From NCBI GenBank assembly GCA_007128515.1, contig SKXI01000062.1, positions 1 through 6,008 on the forward strand: DNA of 6,008 bases, written 5' to 3'. Each line of letters opens with the position of its first letter. The stretch's first letter is position 1. Under the pieces are notes generated by a model. That model worked only from the letters and a program-made list of their open reading frames with translations, did no database searches and was not told where the DNA came from. The DNA comes from Halococcaceae archaeon (GTDB lineage: Archaea > Halobacteriota > Halobacteria > Halobacteriales > Halalkalicoccaceae). The position numbers were made by a program, and so were the translations under genes. Below are positions 5,996 through 6,008 of the stretch, one piece after another.

Positions 5996-6008
5996 TACCG
6001 ACCGGATC

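Overview
The window looks like chromosomal DNA from a halophilic archaeon (class Halobacteria). It is very GC-rich, and the predicted proteins are strongly acidic. Two proteins carry haloarchaeal-type twin-arginine (Tat) lipoprotein signals. Several genes have a TATA-like box about 25-30 bases before the ATG, which fits leaderless transcripts. The valyl-tRNA synthetase and the short 6-phosphogluconate dehydrogenase also read as haloarchaeal versions. No mobile element, CRISPR array, rRNA or tRNA was seen.

Layout: (1) 1-1925, minus strand: valS (valyl-tRNA synthetase), with its C-terminal end cut off by the window edge. (2) 1926-2188: the valS upstream region, with a TATA-like box, a candidate leader carrying an 11-codon ORF with two adjacent GTA valine codons, and GC-rich hairpins. 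(3) 2189-3214, minus: a 341-residue Tat lipoprotein of unknown function with two related beta-rich domains. (4) 3215-3501: no gene recognised. (5) 3502-3705, minus: a 67-residue Tat lipoprotein whose mature part is almost only Asp/Glu. (6) 3802-4698, plus: gnd (6-phosphogluconate dehydrogenase), divergent from (5). (7) 4674-5288, minus: a DJ-1/PfpI-family protein resembling isonitrile hydratase, convergent with gnd and overlapping its end by 25 bp. (8) 5414-5995, plus: a membrane-anchored plant-type [2Fe-2S] ferredoxin, divergent from (7).

The genes do not form one pathway. valS is translation housekeeping, and gnd is the oxidative pentose phosphate step that yields ribulose 5-phosphate and reduced nicotinamide. 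The ferredoxin is an electron carrier, and the two lipoproteins are surface proteins of unknown role. The neighbouring plus-strand genes gnd and ferredoxin both concern redox metabolism but are separated by an opposing gene, so they are not an operon.

The most interesting signal is the valS leader. A TATA-like box places the probable transcript start at the ATG of a short ORF. That ORF has tandem GTA codons, and I found no in-frame GTA valine codon in the 641 visible valS codons. A 7-bp GC hairpin follows immediately, and valS itself has a Shine-Dalgarno sequence. This arrangement resembles a leader-peptide control region sensing valyl-tRNA, but it is an inference from sequence alone.
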